Counted from the stretch's first letter, positions 8,158 through 17,288 are shown. The stretch: 64,000 bases of DNA from Sphingobium bisphenolivorans (GCF_000412635.1 NZ_ASTG01000002.1:17270-81269); one strand, 5' to 3'. A program made the numbers and translations. Notes: generated from the letters alone by a model not told the origin.

Positions 8158-8904
8158 TTATTTCTGACAAGCGACGATCGCGTCGATCACCGACAGTGTC
8201 TCCTGCGGATCGCGTACCCGCACCGTATCGAGGCCCAGCGTCTTGGCCGGATAGTCGTTGCCGCCGGGGAAGATCGCGTCACCGATGAACAGCATCGCCT
8301 CCAACGCGATCCCGCTGGCGTCGCGCAGCTTCTGAAGCCCATAGGCCTTGTCCACCCCCTCCCGCGTGATGTCGATGGAAGTCGCGCCACCCATGTTGAT
8401 CGACAAACCGGGCAGCCGCGTGCGCAGGTCCGCTTGGATCACCTTGCGCTTGGCAAAATCGGGGTCCCACACTTCCTTGGCATGGATCGGCGCCTGCTGG
8501 CCGAGCGCCGAGAAGGTGATCTGGCTCCCACGATCCTCGATCCGCTCGCCCCAGGTTTCTTCCGGAACAAAGCCGGTCGCCTCCAGCGACGCGTCGAATG
8601 CAGCGAAAATGGCCTGCTTCTGCGCGTCATCGAACAGTTCGGCATAGACCGGCGTCCAGCCGGCCCCTCCATGGGTGAACAGCTTGGTGCCGGTGGTCGG
8701 CATCAGCCACAGGCGCGAAAGGTCCGCGCGCGCCGGCAATCGGCTCGCGACCTGCTTGTCGAACTGCGGCCAGTCCCCGCCGGAGATCACCGCGACGTGC
8801 GCCACCGCCAGCAGGTTTGCCAGCGCCTCCCCCATGGCCTCGCCCAGCGGCTGCTTGCTTTCCGCCAGCGTGCCATCAAGGTCGAACGCGATCAGCTCTT
8901 TCAT
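8158..8904 (-). CDS. HAD-IIB family phosphatase (phosphomannomutase-like)
   Basis: 248-residue haloacid dehalogenase phosphatase. Motif I with the nucleophile Asp is at residues 8-12 (DLDGT), motif II is Ser40 in VISGGD, and the C-terminal Mg-binding motif is FIGDAIFPGGND. The cap insertion and the segment SINMGGATSIDITREGVDKAYGL resemble eukaryotic-type phosphomannomutases and mannosylglycerate phosphatases (HAD-IIB). A sugar phosphate is the likely substrate. It lies between modA and modB on the opposite strand, which is probably a positional accident. Confidence 0.88.
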   Translation of the reverse strand: MKELIAFDLDGTLAESKQPLGEAMGEALANLLAVAHVAVISGGDWPQFDKQVASRLPARADLSRLWLMPTTGTKLFTHGGAGWTPVYAELFDDAQKQAIFAAFDASLEATGFVPEETWGERIEDRGSQITFSALGQQAPIHAKEVWDPDFAKRKVIQADLRTRLPGLSINMGGATSIDITREGVDKAYGLQKLRDASGIALEAMLFIGDAIFPGGNDYPAKTLGLDTVRVRDPQETLSVIDAIVACQK

Positions 8905-9020
8905 TTAACGGGCTCCGGACAGGGTACTCGAACGGCATTGCCTTGTGCATCAACGGGATGCAACCGCGATGACGCCGCTTTGCAATTGACCGCAATCGCG
9001 AAGCTGGACGAAAGAGGCGG

Positions 9021-9725
9021 ATGATGCCTGGCCTCTCCCCCGAAGAATGGACGATCCTGTTGCTCTCGCTGAAGGTCAGCCTGGTGGCGGTCGCCGCCAT
9101 GCTGCCGGTGGCGTTCGCCTTCGCCTGGCTGCTGGCGCGCGTCCGCTTCCCGGGCAAGCTGCTGATCGACGCCTTCGTCCATCTGCCGCTTGTCGTTCCC
9201 CCGGTGGTGACAGGATGGCTGCTGCTCATCCTGTTCGGCCAGAACGGCCCCGTCGGGGGCTGGCTGGAGCGAACGATCGGCCTCAGCTTCATGTTCCGCT
9301 GGACCGGCGCCGCGCTCGCCTCCGCGATCATGGCGATGCCGCTGATGGTGCGCGCGATGCGCCTCTCGATCGAAGGGATCGACCTGCGGCTGGAGGGCGC
9401 CGCCCGCACGCTTGGCGCAGGCCGCTGGCGCGTCTTTCTCACCATCTCGCTGCCGCTCTGCCTGCCCGGCGTCATGGCAGGTCTGGTGCTCGGCTTTGCG
9501 CGTTCTATCGGTGAGTTCGGCGCGACGATCACCTTCGTCTCCGACGTTCCGGGCGAAACGCGCACCCTGCCCATCGCCATCTATTCTGCGCTGCAACTGC
9601 CCGGCGCGGAAGTCGCCGTCACCCGGCTGGCCATCATCTCCATCCTTCTCTCCCTTGCCGCCCTGGTGGCGTCGGAGGCCCTCGCCCGGCGCGCGAGCGG
9701 CGGCAGGACCAACCATGTCCTTTGA
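9021..9725 (+). CDS. modB: Molybdate ABC transporter permease ModB
   Basis: Inner-membrane permease of 234 residues with about five membrane helices. Typical ModB features are the early LSLKVSLVAVAAMLPVAFAFAWLLARVRFPGK, VVPPVVTGWLLL, and the cytoplasmic EAA loop (RLEGAARTLGAGRWRVFLTISLPL) that docks on the ATPase. The ending FARSIGEFGATITFVSDVPGETRTLP is a ModB hallmark. It overlaps modC by 11 bp, so the two are co-translated. The 116 bp upstream, shared with the divergent HAD gene, probably holds its own promoter. Confidence 0.95.
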   Translation: MMPGLSPEEWTILLLSLKVSLVAVAAMLPVAFAFAWLLARVRFPGKLLIDAFVHLPLVVPPVVTGWLLLILFGQNGPVGGWLERTIGLSFMFRWTGAALASAIMAMPLMVRAMRLSIEGIDLRLEGAARTLGAGRWRVFLTISLPLCLPGVMAGLVLGFARSIGEFGATITFVSDVPGETRTLPIAIYSALQLPGAEVAVTRLAIISILLSLAALVASEALARRASGGRTNHVL

Positions 9726-10323
9726 CATCGACATAGACCATCGCGTCGGCGACAGGCGCATCATCCTCCAGGCGCGGACCGGTCCCGGCCTGGTCGCCCT
9801 TTTTGGCACATCGGGCGTGGGCAAGACCAGCATCCTCAACATGGTGGCCGGGCTGATCGCGCCGGGGCGCGGCAGGATCGATGTCGACGGCGAATTGCTG
9901 TTCGACAGTGAGGCGGGCATCGACCTGCCCCCCGCGCGGCGCCGCGCGGGCTATATATTCCAGGATGGCCGGCTGTTCCCGCACATGCGGGTGCGCGCAA
10001 ATCTCCTCTATGGCCGCCATGGCGAGCCGCCCCTGCCCTTTGCCGCCGTGCTCGACTTTCTCGGCATCGGCCATCTGCTCGACCGCTGGCCCTCCACCCT
10101 TTCCGGCGGCGAAGCGCAGCGGGTGGCGATCGGCCGCGCCCTTCTGTCCGGCCCCCGCTTCCTGTTGATGGACGAGCCCCTCTCGTCCCTCGACCCCGCG
10201 CGGCGCGAGGAAATCCTGCCGGTGATCGAGCGGATGAAGCGCGATCTCGCCATGCCGATCCTCTATGTCAGCCACGACCGAGCGGAGGTCGAGCGGCTCG
10301 CCGATCACATCATCTCGATGTGA
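9715..10323 (+). CDS. modC: Molybdate ABC transporter ATPase ModC, short form
   Basis: ATPase subunit that powers molybdate import. The 202-residue protein has Walker A (GTSGVGKT), the Q-loop (GYIFQDGRLFPHMRV), the ABC signature LSGGEAQRVAIGRALL, Walker B (FLLMDEPLSSLD) and the switch His (LYVSHDRAEVERLAD). It stops a few residues later, so the roughly 150-residue C-terminal TOBE/Mop domain that binds molybdate in Escherichia coli ModC is absent. The start ATG at 9715 lies inside modB. Its last 14 bp overlap the end of the opposing kinase gene. Confidence 0.94.
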   Translation: MSFDIDIDHRVGDRRIILQARTGPGLVALFGTSGVGKTSILNMVAGLIAPGRGRIDVDGELLFDSEAGIDLPPARRRAGYIFQDGRLFPHMRVRANLLYGRHGEPPLPFAAVLDFLGIGHLLDRWPSTLSGGEAQRVAIGRALLSGPRFLLMDEPLSSLDPARREEILPVIERMKRDLAMPILYVSHDRAEVERLADHIISM

Positions 10324-11128
10324 CCACCGGTAGTGGCAGCCCGACCGCTGCCAGCGCCCGATGCAGATAAGCAGTAAAAGCTCGCTGCCGTACTGGCCCG
10401 CGTGCGCGCAGCCACGCCAGCGCCACCACCGCTCGCCATTGCGGTTCAAGCGACAGCGGCTCGCCCGCGCAACGTCTATAATGAGTCATATAGCGCCGCG
10501 CAGCCCAGTCGCGCGCGTGGTTGGTGAGCCAATCCTGCGGCCCCTCGCCGAAGCGGAGCAGCATCTCGCTACGCAGCACATCGGCCGTCGCTGCCCCATG
10601 CGCCGCCTTGGACCAGTCGATCGCTATGGGCCCCTCGGCCGACAGCAGGATATTGCTGATATGGAAGTCCCCGTGCAGCAGGCTTTCGCCCTCCGGCAAC
10701 TCCTGCAGCAAAGCGAGAGCGGCATCCTGCACCACCGGCTCGGCCGGACCATAGCTGATATCGGTCGCCAGCACCTGCTTCAAGGAGCGCAGGCTTGGCG
10801 CGGCGCAGCCGTGGATTTGGCGGTGCAGCAGCGCCATGTCGCGCAATAGGGCGTCGCTTTGCAGCGGCCGCGCGCGCATCTGGCGCATGAGTGTCGGCCC
10901 TTGCACTTCTGGATAGAGGATCGCGCGCGCGCCTTCGATCATGTCCTCACGCAAGGGGCGAGCCGTGGGGACGCCGCCCTCCGCCGCCAGCGTCGCGGCG
11001 GTGAACTCCCGGGCGATCATCTCATCGGAGACGGCCGCGTGGAAGATCTTGACCACGCGCTCCCCCGGGAGCCGGCAAACACGCGAGCTCGCGCCGGACG
11101 CGAGAGGGATCAATTCCGCGCTCAACAC
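10310..11128 (-). CDS. APH-fold phosphotransferase in the capsule operon
   Basis: 272-residue kinase of the aminoglycoside phosphotransferase/choline kinase fold. Seen are Lys27 (ERVVKIF, ATP-binding lysine), the catalytic loop HGDFHISNIL with Asp154, and the metal-binding IDW with Asp171. It lies 15 bp behind kpsS and on the same strand, so it is probably the last gene of a GT4-kpsC-kpsS-kinase operon. By context it may phosphorylate a sugar or lipid in polysaccharide assembly; Kdo or lipid kinases with this fold exist. Antibiotic resistance is less likely. The substrate is not visible from sequence. Confidence 0.78.
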   Translation of the reverse strand: MLSAELIPLASGASSRVCRLPGERVVKIFHAAVSDEMIAREFTAATLAAEGGVPTARPLREDMIEGARAILYPEVQGPTLMRQMRARPLQSDALLRDMALLHRQIHGCAAPSLRSLKQVLATDISYGPAEPVVQDAALALLQELPEGESLLHGDFHISNILLSAEGPIAIDWSKAAHGAATADVLRSEMLLRFGEGPQDWLTNHARDWAARRYMTHYRRCAGEPLSLEPQWRAVVALAWLRARGPVRQRAFTAYLHRALAAVGLPLPVVTSR

Positions 11129-11143
11129 CGACCGCCGTACGGC

Positions 11144-12430
11144 TCAGCGTATCGCTGTGCGTGGCGGGGTCCGGTCATGAACGAGCCGTGGCTCGCGCTT
11201 CTGCGACCGAGGCACCTCACGCCGGGTCAGCCGCTCCGCCGCGTTGCGCACCAGCATCTCCAGTCCCTCGTCGCTCAGCAGCCCACCCCGAATGAGGCAG
11301 CGGTCGATCAGCACCCGCCGGAACGCCGAATAAAGCGCCATGTCGGGCGCGCCCGGTGCCGGCCAGAACTCATCCAGCGACCGCTTGTGGACGACGCCCG
11401 GCACCTTGTAGACGGCGTGCCCCAGCACCACGACCGGCTTGCCCGCGTTCAGCGCCAGCGTGCCCACCGTGCTGTTCACCGTGACGACGCCGAGCGACTT
11501 GCCCACGACTTCCCCTATGTCCCAGTCGGCGAGGTAGAAGACACGATCTGACACCCCATATTGTGCAGCGAGCCGGCGCGTCAGCCGCCCCCAGCCGACC
11601 AGGCCGGGGTCCAGCGGGTGGCGCTTCACCACCAGCGCGGTGTTCGCCGGAGCATGGGCCGCGAAGCTCTTGATGACGAAGCGCAGCGCCGCGCGCATGT
11701 TGCCGAACGGCGAATGGACACGGATCTGGTAATCGGAGTCCAGCTGAAGCGGCAGGGTGAAATAGGGCCGGTCCTTGACCTTGCCCCATTCCTCACGCGA
11801 CCTGCGGCGCTCGACCTTGCGCAGGTTCAGCTTCTTGAACCAGCCCACCGTCTCCCAGAGAAAGCTGTTCGGCCGATGCGTGCGGTAGAAGGGGAAGGCC
11901 GGGCGCAGCAGGGCCGATGCCATGCCGTTGCGGCCGGTGTTCAGCGCGCGCTGGCGGAAGGTGGAGGGAATTTGCGGCTCGCGCGTGCCTTCCTCTTCCG
12001 AGGAAAGCGCCTTCGCCTGTTCCAGATACCAGTCGGGGTCGAGTGGCAGGGTGGAATTCCCGTTCACCCCGTCCTCCTGCAAGGTCAGGAAGTCGGGGCG
12101 AATATAGCCCTCCTCCACCACATGCACGCGCAGGTTGCGCAACCGCGCCATCTTGTGCGCGGACGCGTGATAAGGGCGGCAATCGCCGTACAGGATCAAG
12201 TCGGTCACGCCGTGGTTGACGATGAAATCGTCGAAGAAGAGCGGCCAGTTTTTGAAGGTGCCCCGATAGTCGGTCGCGCCCTCGCCCGGCCAGTCGATCT
12301 TGTCGCCGCCATTGATGTTGATGCGCAATGCCACATGACCGCGTTCTCGCAGCGCATCGGCCAGCATCGCGAAATAGGGGCCATGGGGTCCCTGGAGAAA
12401 AAGGAAAGTTCTGGCCGCCGCGTCAACCAT
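11144..12430 (-). CDS. kpsS: KpsS-like capsule polysaccharide biosynthesis protein
   Basis: 428-residue protein of the KpsS family. In group 2 capsule systems KpsS is a beta-Kdo transferase that adds the first Kdo to phosphatidylglycerol to start the polysaccharide linker. Family features seen are FLFLQGPHGPYFAMLADALRERGH at the N-terminus, the YGDCRPYHASAHKMAR segment, FVVEEGYIRPD-type text (VHVVEEGYIRPDFLTLQ), KRHPLDPG and VTVNSTVGTLALNAGKPVVVLG. It overlaps kpsC by 8 bp. No capsule exporter genes (kpsMT, kpsED) are in the window, so they must lie elsewhere if the system is complete. Confidence 0.88.
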   Translation of the reverse strand: MVDAAARTFLFLQGPHGPYFAMLADALRERGHVALRININGGDKIDWPGEGATDYRGTFKNWPLFFDDFIVNHGVTDLILYGDCRPYHASAHKMARLRNLRVHVVEEGYIRPDFLTLQEDGVNGNSTLPLDPDWYLEQAKALSSEEEGTREPQIPSTFRQRALNTGRNGMASALLRPAFPFYRTHRPNSFLWETVGWFKKLNLRKVERRRSREEWGKVKDRPYFTLPLQLDSDYQIRVHSPFGNMRAALRFVIKSFAAHAPANTALVVKRHPLDPGLVGWGRLTRRLAAQYGVSDRVFYLADWDIGEVVGKSLGVVTVNSTVGTLALNAGKPVVVLGHAVYKVPGVVHKRSLDEFWPAPGAPDMALYSAFRRVLIDRCLIRGGLLSDEGLEMLVRNAAERLTRREVPRSQKREPRLVHDRTPPRTAIR

Positions 12431-14054
12431 GCAAATACTCAGCAGACAAGGTCATAAATCGCTGCAACTTTCCCTGTAAAGTCCGCATCCGGCTTAGCCA
12501 TGACCCTGACGACGGCGCCCCGCTCGCCAAACGTTCGACCATCACTTCTGGTCCGCAAGGCAAGCGCGTCACCGGGTCAAGATATCTTGGATAGAGAATC
12601 AAGGCTCCCGCGACAAGCTGATCCAGCGTCAGCACGCGGCCCCTGCGATGAGTGGACGGCGCCAGATCGCGGGTCAGTCCCCAGCCGGCATAGAAGGGCA
12701 TGCCATGCACCGTCACCGGGCGGCCGCGCATCAGCGCCTCGAACCCGGTGAGGGAGGAAAGGACGTGGACTTCATCGACCGCCTGCACCAGCGCCATCAG
12801 CGGCGATCCGGTGTCGATCGCGTCGGCGTGGTCGAGGATTGCCGTGTCGCTCAGATGCCCTCGGCGCAGGCCTGCCTGAACGTCCGGATGAGGGCGATAG
12901 ATGATATGGGCGTCCGGCTCCGCAACCCGCACCCGCCTCAAAAGGTCAAGATTGCCCGCGCAACCTGCCCCGCCGAAGGCGACCGAGAGATCATCCTCGA
13001 CCTGACCGATCGCGAGCACCGTGCGGCACTCGGCCGGCAGATCGATCATTCGCCCGGTGTCCGTTCCATATTTGGTTACACCCGACGCGCGTATGAGCGC
13101 ACGCAGGCGAGCAGCGCGCTGCTCCAGCTCAGCCGAGAAATCATGGGTGGCCAGCAATGTTTCGAGATCGCTGGGGAAGCGGGCGTCATAATAGATGCCC
13201 GACCGGTCGATGACAACGGACCCAGGCGGATGCAGCGCCGCGCCCAGCCCCTTGGAGCGCAGGAAGCCATCCTCCACCTTGGCGACGGGCACGCCCTCCT
13301 GTCGTGCTCGTTCCATGTCAGCCTGCGCTACACGGGATGGCCAAACAGCTAGCGTGCCGCCCGTCTTCCCGGCCAGCCGCAAGCCCCGCTCAGCGGACAG
13401 CAAGGGCGGAGAGCCCAGCCCATCCCACAAAAAGCGGCGGATCGCATCGCGCTTCCAGAAGGCCATGCCGCTCGCCGCGGCAATGCCGCGATTGCCTTCG
13501 AAATAGCGGCGCCAGTCAGCCAGTTGCGTGACCGCTTGTTCCGCGCCGATGGGCCTGCCGCTGAAGCAATCCCGATAGTTGGCCGCCGCGATCGCCCGGC
13601 GCGCGTTGTCCCGCAGGATATGGGGCGCGATCGGCTGCAAATCGGCCCCCAGGACCGGAATGCCCAGCAATCCCGCGATAATCGCCAGTTCATCCTCCGG
13701 CTCGGCATGCACCGATCGGGCGGCGGCAATGATTGCCCACGGATCGCAGGGTGACGGTAGCAATCGGCCCGACACCCCGCTCCGTCGCACATTCGCGCCG
13801 CGGACTATGCCAATCTCATCGCGCGACAGCCCTTCAAGCAGCGGCTGCGGCACGGCGACACCCTCGCGTACGACCAGAGTCACGCTCTCCGGCCGATGCC
13901 CCCAGAAGGAGGAGCCGACGCGCGCCATGGCAACCATGTCGAGCAGTTTGTCAGAAACTGGCGCGTGCGCCTCACCACCCGCCACACTCACCGCAGCGGT
14001 GGCAGGTGCGATGCCCGGAAATGGCGGAGAGCGCAGAAATGGTAGCGCAGTCAT
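12423..14054 (-). CDS. kpsC: KpsC-like beta-Kdo transferase, apparently with one catalytic module
   Basis: 543 residues. Residues from about 190 to the end form a full KpsC catalytic module: KVEDGFLRSKGLG (259-271), GIYYDARFPSDLE, TKYG, GQVEDD (350-355), YRPHPDV, DEVHVLSSLTGFEALMRG and FYAGWGLTRD. In bifunctional KpsC, about 670 residues long, such a module occurs twice. Here the first 190 residues keep only what looks like the tail of the first module (VHAEPEDELAIIAGLLGIPV). Start: the frame is open to a TTG at 14093, but the ATG at 14054 begins a better N-terminus. It overlaps kpsS by 8 bp. Confidence 0.87.
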   Translation of the reverse strand: MTALPFLRSPPFPGIAPATAAVSVAGGEAHAPVSDKLLDMVAMARVGSSFWGHRPESVTLVVREGVAVPQPLLEGLSRDEIGIVRGANVRRSGVSGRLLPSPCDPWAIIAAARSVHAEPEDELAIIAGLLGIPVLGADLQPIAPHILRDNARRAIAAANYRDCFSGRPIGAEQAVTQLADWRRYFEGNRGIAAASGMAFWKRDAIRRFLWDGLGSPPLLSAERGLRLAGKTGGTLAVWPSRVAQADMERARQEGVPVAKVEDGFLRSKGLGAALHPPGSVVIDRSGIYYDARFPSDLETLLATHDFSAELEQRAARLRALIRASGVTKYGTDTGRMIDLPAECRTVLAIGQVEDDLSVAFGGAGCAGNLDLLRRVRVAEPDAHIIYRPHPDVQAGLRRGHLSDTAILDHADAIDTGSPLMALVQAVDEVHVLSSLTGFEALMRGRPVTVHGMPFYAGWGLTRDLAPSTHRRGRVLTLDQLVAGALILYPRYLDPVTRLPCGPEVMVERLASGAPSSGSWLSRMRTLQGKLQRFMTLSAEYLHG

Positions 14055-14156
14055 GAAAAGCCGTCCCCGCCCCTTCGCCCAATCAGCCTGCAACGCAGAG
14101 AAGGGCGCGAAATCGCGGCCTTTCAGCGGCTTCCATGATCGTCCGGAACACAGACG

Positions 14157-15458
14157 TCAAGCAGGTGCCATCGCCGTCATCTCGTCAAGCATGCCCACGA
14201 CGATATCGAAATAGGCGCCCCAGGTCGGCGGACGCCATTGCGCGATCCGTGCCAGTTGCGCTTCCCGCTGCGGCGAATCCGGCTGGCTATAGGCTTCGAC
14301 CGTGCGCAGCCATCCGAGGCCATCGAGCGGATCGAGATAGTCAGGCGCTTGCCCCCCGACCTCGCGATGGGCGACGATGTCGCTGCAGATCACCGGCACG
14401 CCGGCCGACAATGTCTCGATCACCGGCATGCCATAGCCTTCCTCGAAAGACGGCATCAGCATCGCGCGGGCGCCCGCCACCAGCGCGTTCATCTCATTGT
14501 CGGGTACGCTGCCCGCTTCGATCACATGACCGCGCAGGATTTCCGCGCGCTCCAGCATGTCGACCACATTCTCATTTTCCCACCCGCGCCTACCGACGAG
14601 AACCAGCACGGGGGCCTTATCGCCCAGCCTCTCGACCAGCCGCCGCCAGACATTCAGCAGCAGCAGGTGGTTTTTTCGCGGCTCGATGGTGGAGATATAG
14701 ACGAAATAGGGCCGCTCCGGCACCGCATGATTGCCGGTGACCACCATGTCGGGCGCGTCCGCACCGAAATGCGCGACCCGGATCACCCGCCCGTCGAGCC
14801 CCCGCTCCAGATGCGGCGCAAGGGCATCAATGGTCGCCTGGCTGTTGCCGATGATGCCGTCGGCGAAGCGGTCGATCGTGCGCACCCGCTTCAGATGCTC
14901 CTCCGCCCCTTGCGGCCGGGCGAATTCCGGATGGGTAAGCGGGATGACATCATGCACCAGCGTCACGAAGCGTGCGCCCTCCGCCCGCAGGATCGCCTCG
15001 ACCTGTTCGGCATCGTCCAGATGGTGGGGCGACACCTGCAGATAGATGCGCGGCCCCTGCGCCGCCGGCACGGGGCGCGGCCGCAGCGCGATCAGATGCT
15101 TGATCACCGCCGCCTTGCTCGCCCGCTCGTCCACCGGTTCGGTATTGCGCCAGCGCGCGGCGGTGAAGGCCAGGAACTGGCGCACCGCCGCGTCATTCAG
15201 CCGGCCATAATAGCCGCCCGCCGGATGAACCGCCGCAAAGGCGAGCCTGCCCGGGATCCGCTCCAGCAGTTCGCGGGCATAGACGAACTCAACCCTGTCG
15301 ATCCCGGTCGGCGCGGCATGGAAGCTGCGGGAAAGCAGGCGCGAAACGTCGAGGATCACCTCGGCCGGATGCTCGCCGCCGCCCGCGAAGCGCCGGCTTT
15401 CCCGCTTCGAGCGCAAAGCAAGCCGCGCACCGGGCGCCTTGAATGGCTTCAGCGCCAT
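14157..15458 (-). CDS. Glycosyltransferase family 4 protein of the capsule block
   Basis: 433-residue GT-B enzyme. After a basic N-terminus it reads ILDVSRLLSRSFHAAPTGIDRVEFVYARELL, a signature of polysaccharide-cluster glycosyltransferases, then TLVHDVIPLTHPEF, GNSQAT, FVYISTIEPRKNHLLLLNVW and the donor-binding E-x7-E in PSFEEGYGMPVIETLSAGVP. An open frame continues 68 codons upstream, but that part overlaps the HIT gene and has no family similarity, so the ATG at 15458 is chosen. It is probably the first gene of the GT-kpsC-kpsS-kinase run. Confidence 0.88.
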   Translation of the reverse strand: MALKPFKAPGARLALRSKRESRRFAGGGEHPAEVILDVSRLLSRSFHAAPTGIDRVEFVYARELLERIPGRLAFAAVHPAGGYYGRLNDAAVRQFLAFTAARWRNTEPVDERASKAAVIKHLIALRPRPVPAAQGPRIYLQVSPHHLDDAEQVEAILRAEGARFVTLVHDVIPLTHPEFARPQGAEEHLKRVRTIDRFADGIIGNSQATIDALAPHLERGLDGRVIRVAHFGADAPDMVVTGNHAVPERPYFVYISTIEPRKNHLLLLNVWRRLVERLGDKAPVLVLVGRRGWENENVVDMLERAEILRGHVIEAGSVPDNEMNALVAGARAMLMPSFEEGYGMPVIETLSAGVPVICSDIVAHREVGGQAPDYLDPLDGLGWLRTVEAYSQPDSPQREAQLARIAQWRPPTWGAYFDIVVGMLDEMTAMAPA

Positions 15459-15489
15459 GCGACATCCGTTCCAGACTGGAAAGCGTGCA

Positions 15490-15930
15490 TCAGAACTGGG
15501 CGCGAATCTCGTCGGCCAGTGCCTGCAACTCGGCAGGATCGGCAAAATGGCCCTGCGCGTGCGCGACGAATGTGCGCGGCTGCCCTTCCCAGCGCGGCAC
15601 GATGTGGAAATGCAAGTGGAAGACCGTCTGCCAGGCCGGGGTTCCGTTGAACTGCGCGACATGGATGCCGTCGGGATCGAGCGCCCTGCGCGTGGCGGTG
15701 GCGACCTTCTTCACCGTCGCCATCACCTGGGCCAGCGCCTCATCCTCGATCTCGAGGATGTTGCGCGCCTTGGACCATTTGGAGATGACCAGGCTGTGCC
15801 CCTTCGACTGCGGCTGGATATCGAGGAACGCATAGGTGTGCTCATCCTCGTAGAGTTTGGTCGAAGGGATTTTTCCCTGTAGAATGAGGGCAAAGACATT
15901 GCTCTCATCATAAGTTCCATCAAGGCTCAT
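15490..15930 (-). CDS. HIT family nucleotide hydrolase
   Basis: 146-residue histidine-triad protein. The triad HLHFHI (His105, His107, His109) sits in FHLHFHIVPRWEG, and the N-terminal part (KIPSTKLYEDEHTYAFLDIQPQSKGHSLVISK) is typical of the HinT branch, which hydrolyses AMP linked to amines or other leaving groups. It is 31 bp upstream of the capsule glycosyltransferase and 12 bp downstream of the CoA-transferase genes on the same strand. A functional link to either is not evident. Confidence 0.94.
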   Translation of the reverse strand: MSLDGTYDESNVFALILQGKIPSTKLYEDEHTYAFLDIQPQSKGHSLVISKWSKARNILEIEDEALAQVMATVKKVATATRRALDPDGIHVAQFNGTPAWQTVFHLHFHIVPRWEGQPRTFVAHAQGHFADPAELQALADEIRAQF

Positions 15931-15942
15931 ACCGCCGCTTCC

Positions 15943-16578
15943 TCAGCTGAGATAAGAGGCGCTAGTCTTAGCCGCGACTTCCTCCGCCGTCACGCCCGGA
16001 GCGAGTTCGATGAGCCGGAACGGGCTGTCGTGGTCGGGCCGCTGAAAGACGCAGAGGTCGGTGACGATCATGTCGACCACATTCTTGCCGGTCAGGGGCA
16101 GCGTGCAGGCCGGGATGAATTTCGGGCTGCCGTCCTTCGACGTATGCTCCATCACCACGATGATCTTCTTGACGCCCGCGACCAGGTCCATCGCGCCGCC
16201 CATGCCCTTGATCATCTTGCCCGGGATCATCCAGTTGGCGATGTCGCCATTTTCCGCGACCTCCATCGCGCCCAGCACAGTGAGGTCGATATGCCCACCC
16301 CGGATCATCGCGAAGCTGTCGGCGCTGGAAAAATAGGCCGATTGCGGCAGTTCGCTGATCGTCTGCTTGCCCGCATTGATGAGGTCGGCATCCTCCTCGC
16401 CCTCATAGGGGAAGGGGCCGATGCCCAGCATGCCGTTTTCCGACTGGAGCGTCACCTCGACGCCCGCCGGGATATGGTTGGCCACCAGCGTCGGAATGCC
16501 AATGCCCAGATTGACGTAGAAGCCGTCCTTCAGTTCCTTCGCCGCCCGCGCGGCCATCTCATCACGAGTCCAGGGCAT
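15943..16578 (-). CDS. scoB: 3-oxoacid CoA-transferase, subunit B
   Basis: 211-residue beta subunit of a class I CoA-transferase that moves CoA from succinyl-CoA to an acetoacetate-type 3-oxoacid (or 3-oxoadipate). The catalytic glutamate is Glu47 in the SENGMLG motif; [15 protein letters not shown] precedes it and [14 protein letters not shown] follows. Its start codon shares one base with the stop of scoA (TGATG), so the subunits are translationally coupled. Substrate preference (acetoacetate versus oxoadipate) is not resolvable here; no aromatic-degradation genes are adjacent, which favours ketone-body or polyhydroxybutyrate metabolism. Confidence 0.93.
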   Translation of the reverse strand: MPWTRDEMAARAAKELKDGFYVNLGIGIPTLVANHIPAGVEVTLQSENGMLGIGPFPYEGEEDADLINAGKQTISELPQSAYFSSADSFAMIRGGHIDLTVLGAMEVAENGDIANWMIPGKMIKGMGGAMDLVAGVKKIIVVMEHTSKDGSPKFIPACTLPLTGKNVVDMIVTDLCVFQRPDHDSPFRLIELAPGVTAEEVAAKTSASYLS

Positions 16579-17288
16579 CAGACAGCTTCCTTCTGGCGAA
16601 CGGTGCGGAATTCGATCTTCTTGTCGTAAGGCGCGCCGACGATCATGCGCTTGACGTAGATGCCCGGCAGGTGGATCGCGTCGGGATCAAGACTACCGGT
16701 CGGCACCACTTCCTCGACTTCGGCGACGCAGATTTTCGCCGCGGTCGCCATCGGCTGGTTGAAGTTGCGCGCGGTCTTGCGGAAGATGAGGTTGCCGCTC
16801 TCGTCGGCCTTCCAGCCCTTGATGATCGACACGTCAGCGAAGATGCCGCGTTCAAGGATATAATCCTGTCCGTCAAAATTCTTGACTTCCTTGCCCTCGG
16901 CCACGGCCGTGCCGACGCCGGTCTTGGTGTAAAAGCCGGGAATGCCCGCGCCGCCGGCCCGGCAGCGTTCGGCCAGCGTCCCCTGGGGGCAGAATTCCAC
17001 CTCCAGTTCGCCGGCCAGATATTGCCGCTCAAACTCCTTGTTCTCGCCGACATAGGAGGAGATCATCTTCTTGACCTGGCGCGTGCGCAGAAGCTTGCCG
17101 AGGCCCTCGCCATCAATTCCAGCGTTATTGGATGCGATGGTCAGGTCCTTGACGCCGCTATCGCGGATCGCGTCGATCAGCCGCTCGGGAATGCCGCACA
17201 GGCCAAAACCGCCGGCGCACAGATGCATGCCGTCGAAGAGCAGCCCCTCCAGCGCAGATGCAGCATCGGGGTAGAGTTTCTTCACCAT
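16578..17288 (-). CDS. scoA: 3-oxoacid CoA-transferase, subunit A
   Basis: 236-residue alpha subunit of the same heteromeric CoA-transferase. Seen are the Gly-rich CoA-contact loop [36 protein letters not shown] and the late [20 protein letters not shown] that is characteristic of the ScoA/AtoD branch. A good ribosome binding site (GGAGG on the minus strand) lies upstream of the ATG. It is the first gene of the two-gene unit scoAB, and the 170 bp to thiG leave room for a promoter. Confidence 0.93.
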   Translation of the reverse strand: MVKKLYPDAASALEGLLFDGMHLCAGGFGLCGIPERLIDAIRDSGVKDLTIASNNAGIDGEGLGKLLRTRQVKKMISSYVGENKEFERQYLAGELEVEFCPQGTLAERCRAGGAGIPGFYTKTGVGTAVAEGKEVKNFDGQDYILERGIFADVSIIKGWKADESGNLIFRKTARNFNQPMATAAKICVAEVEEVVPTGSLDPDAIHLPGIYVKRMIVGAPYDKKIEFRTVRQKEAV

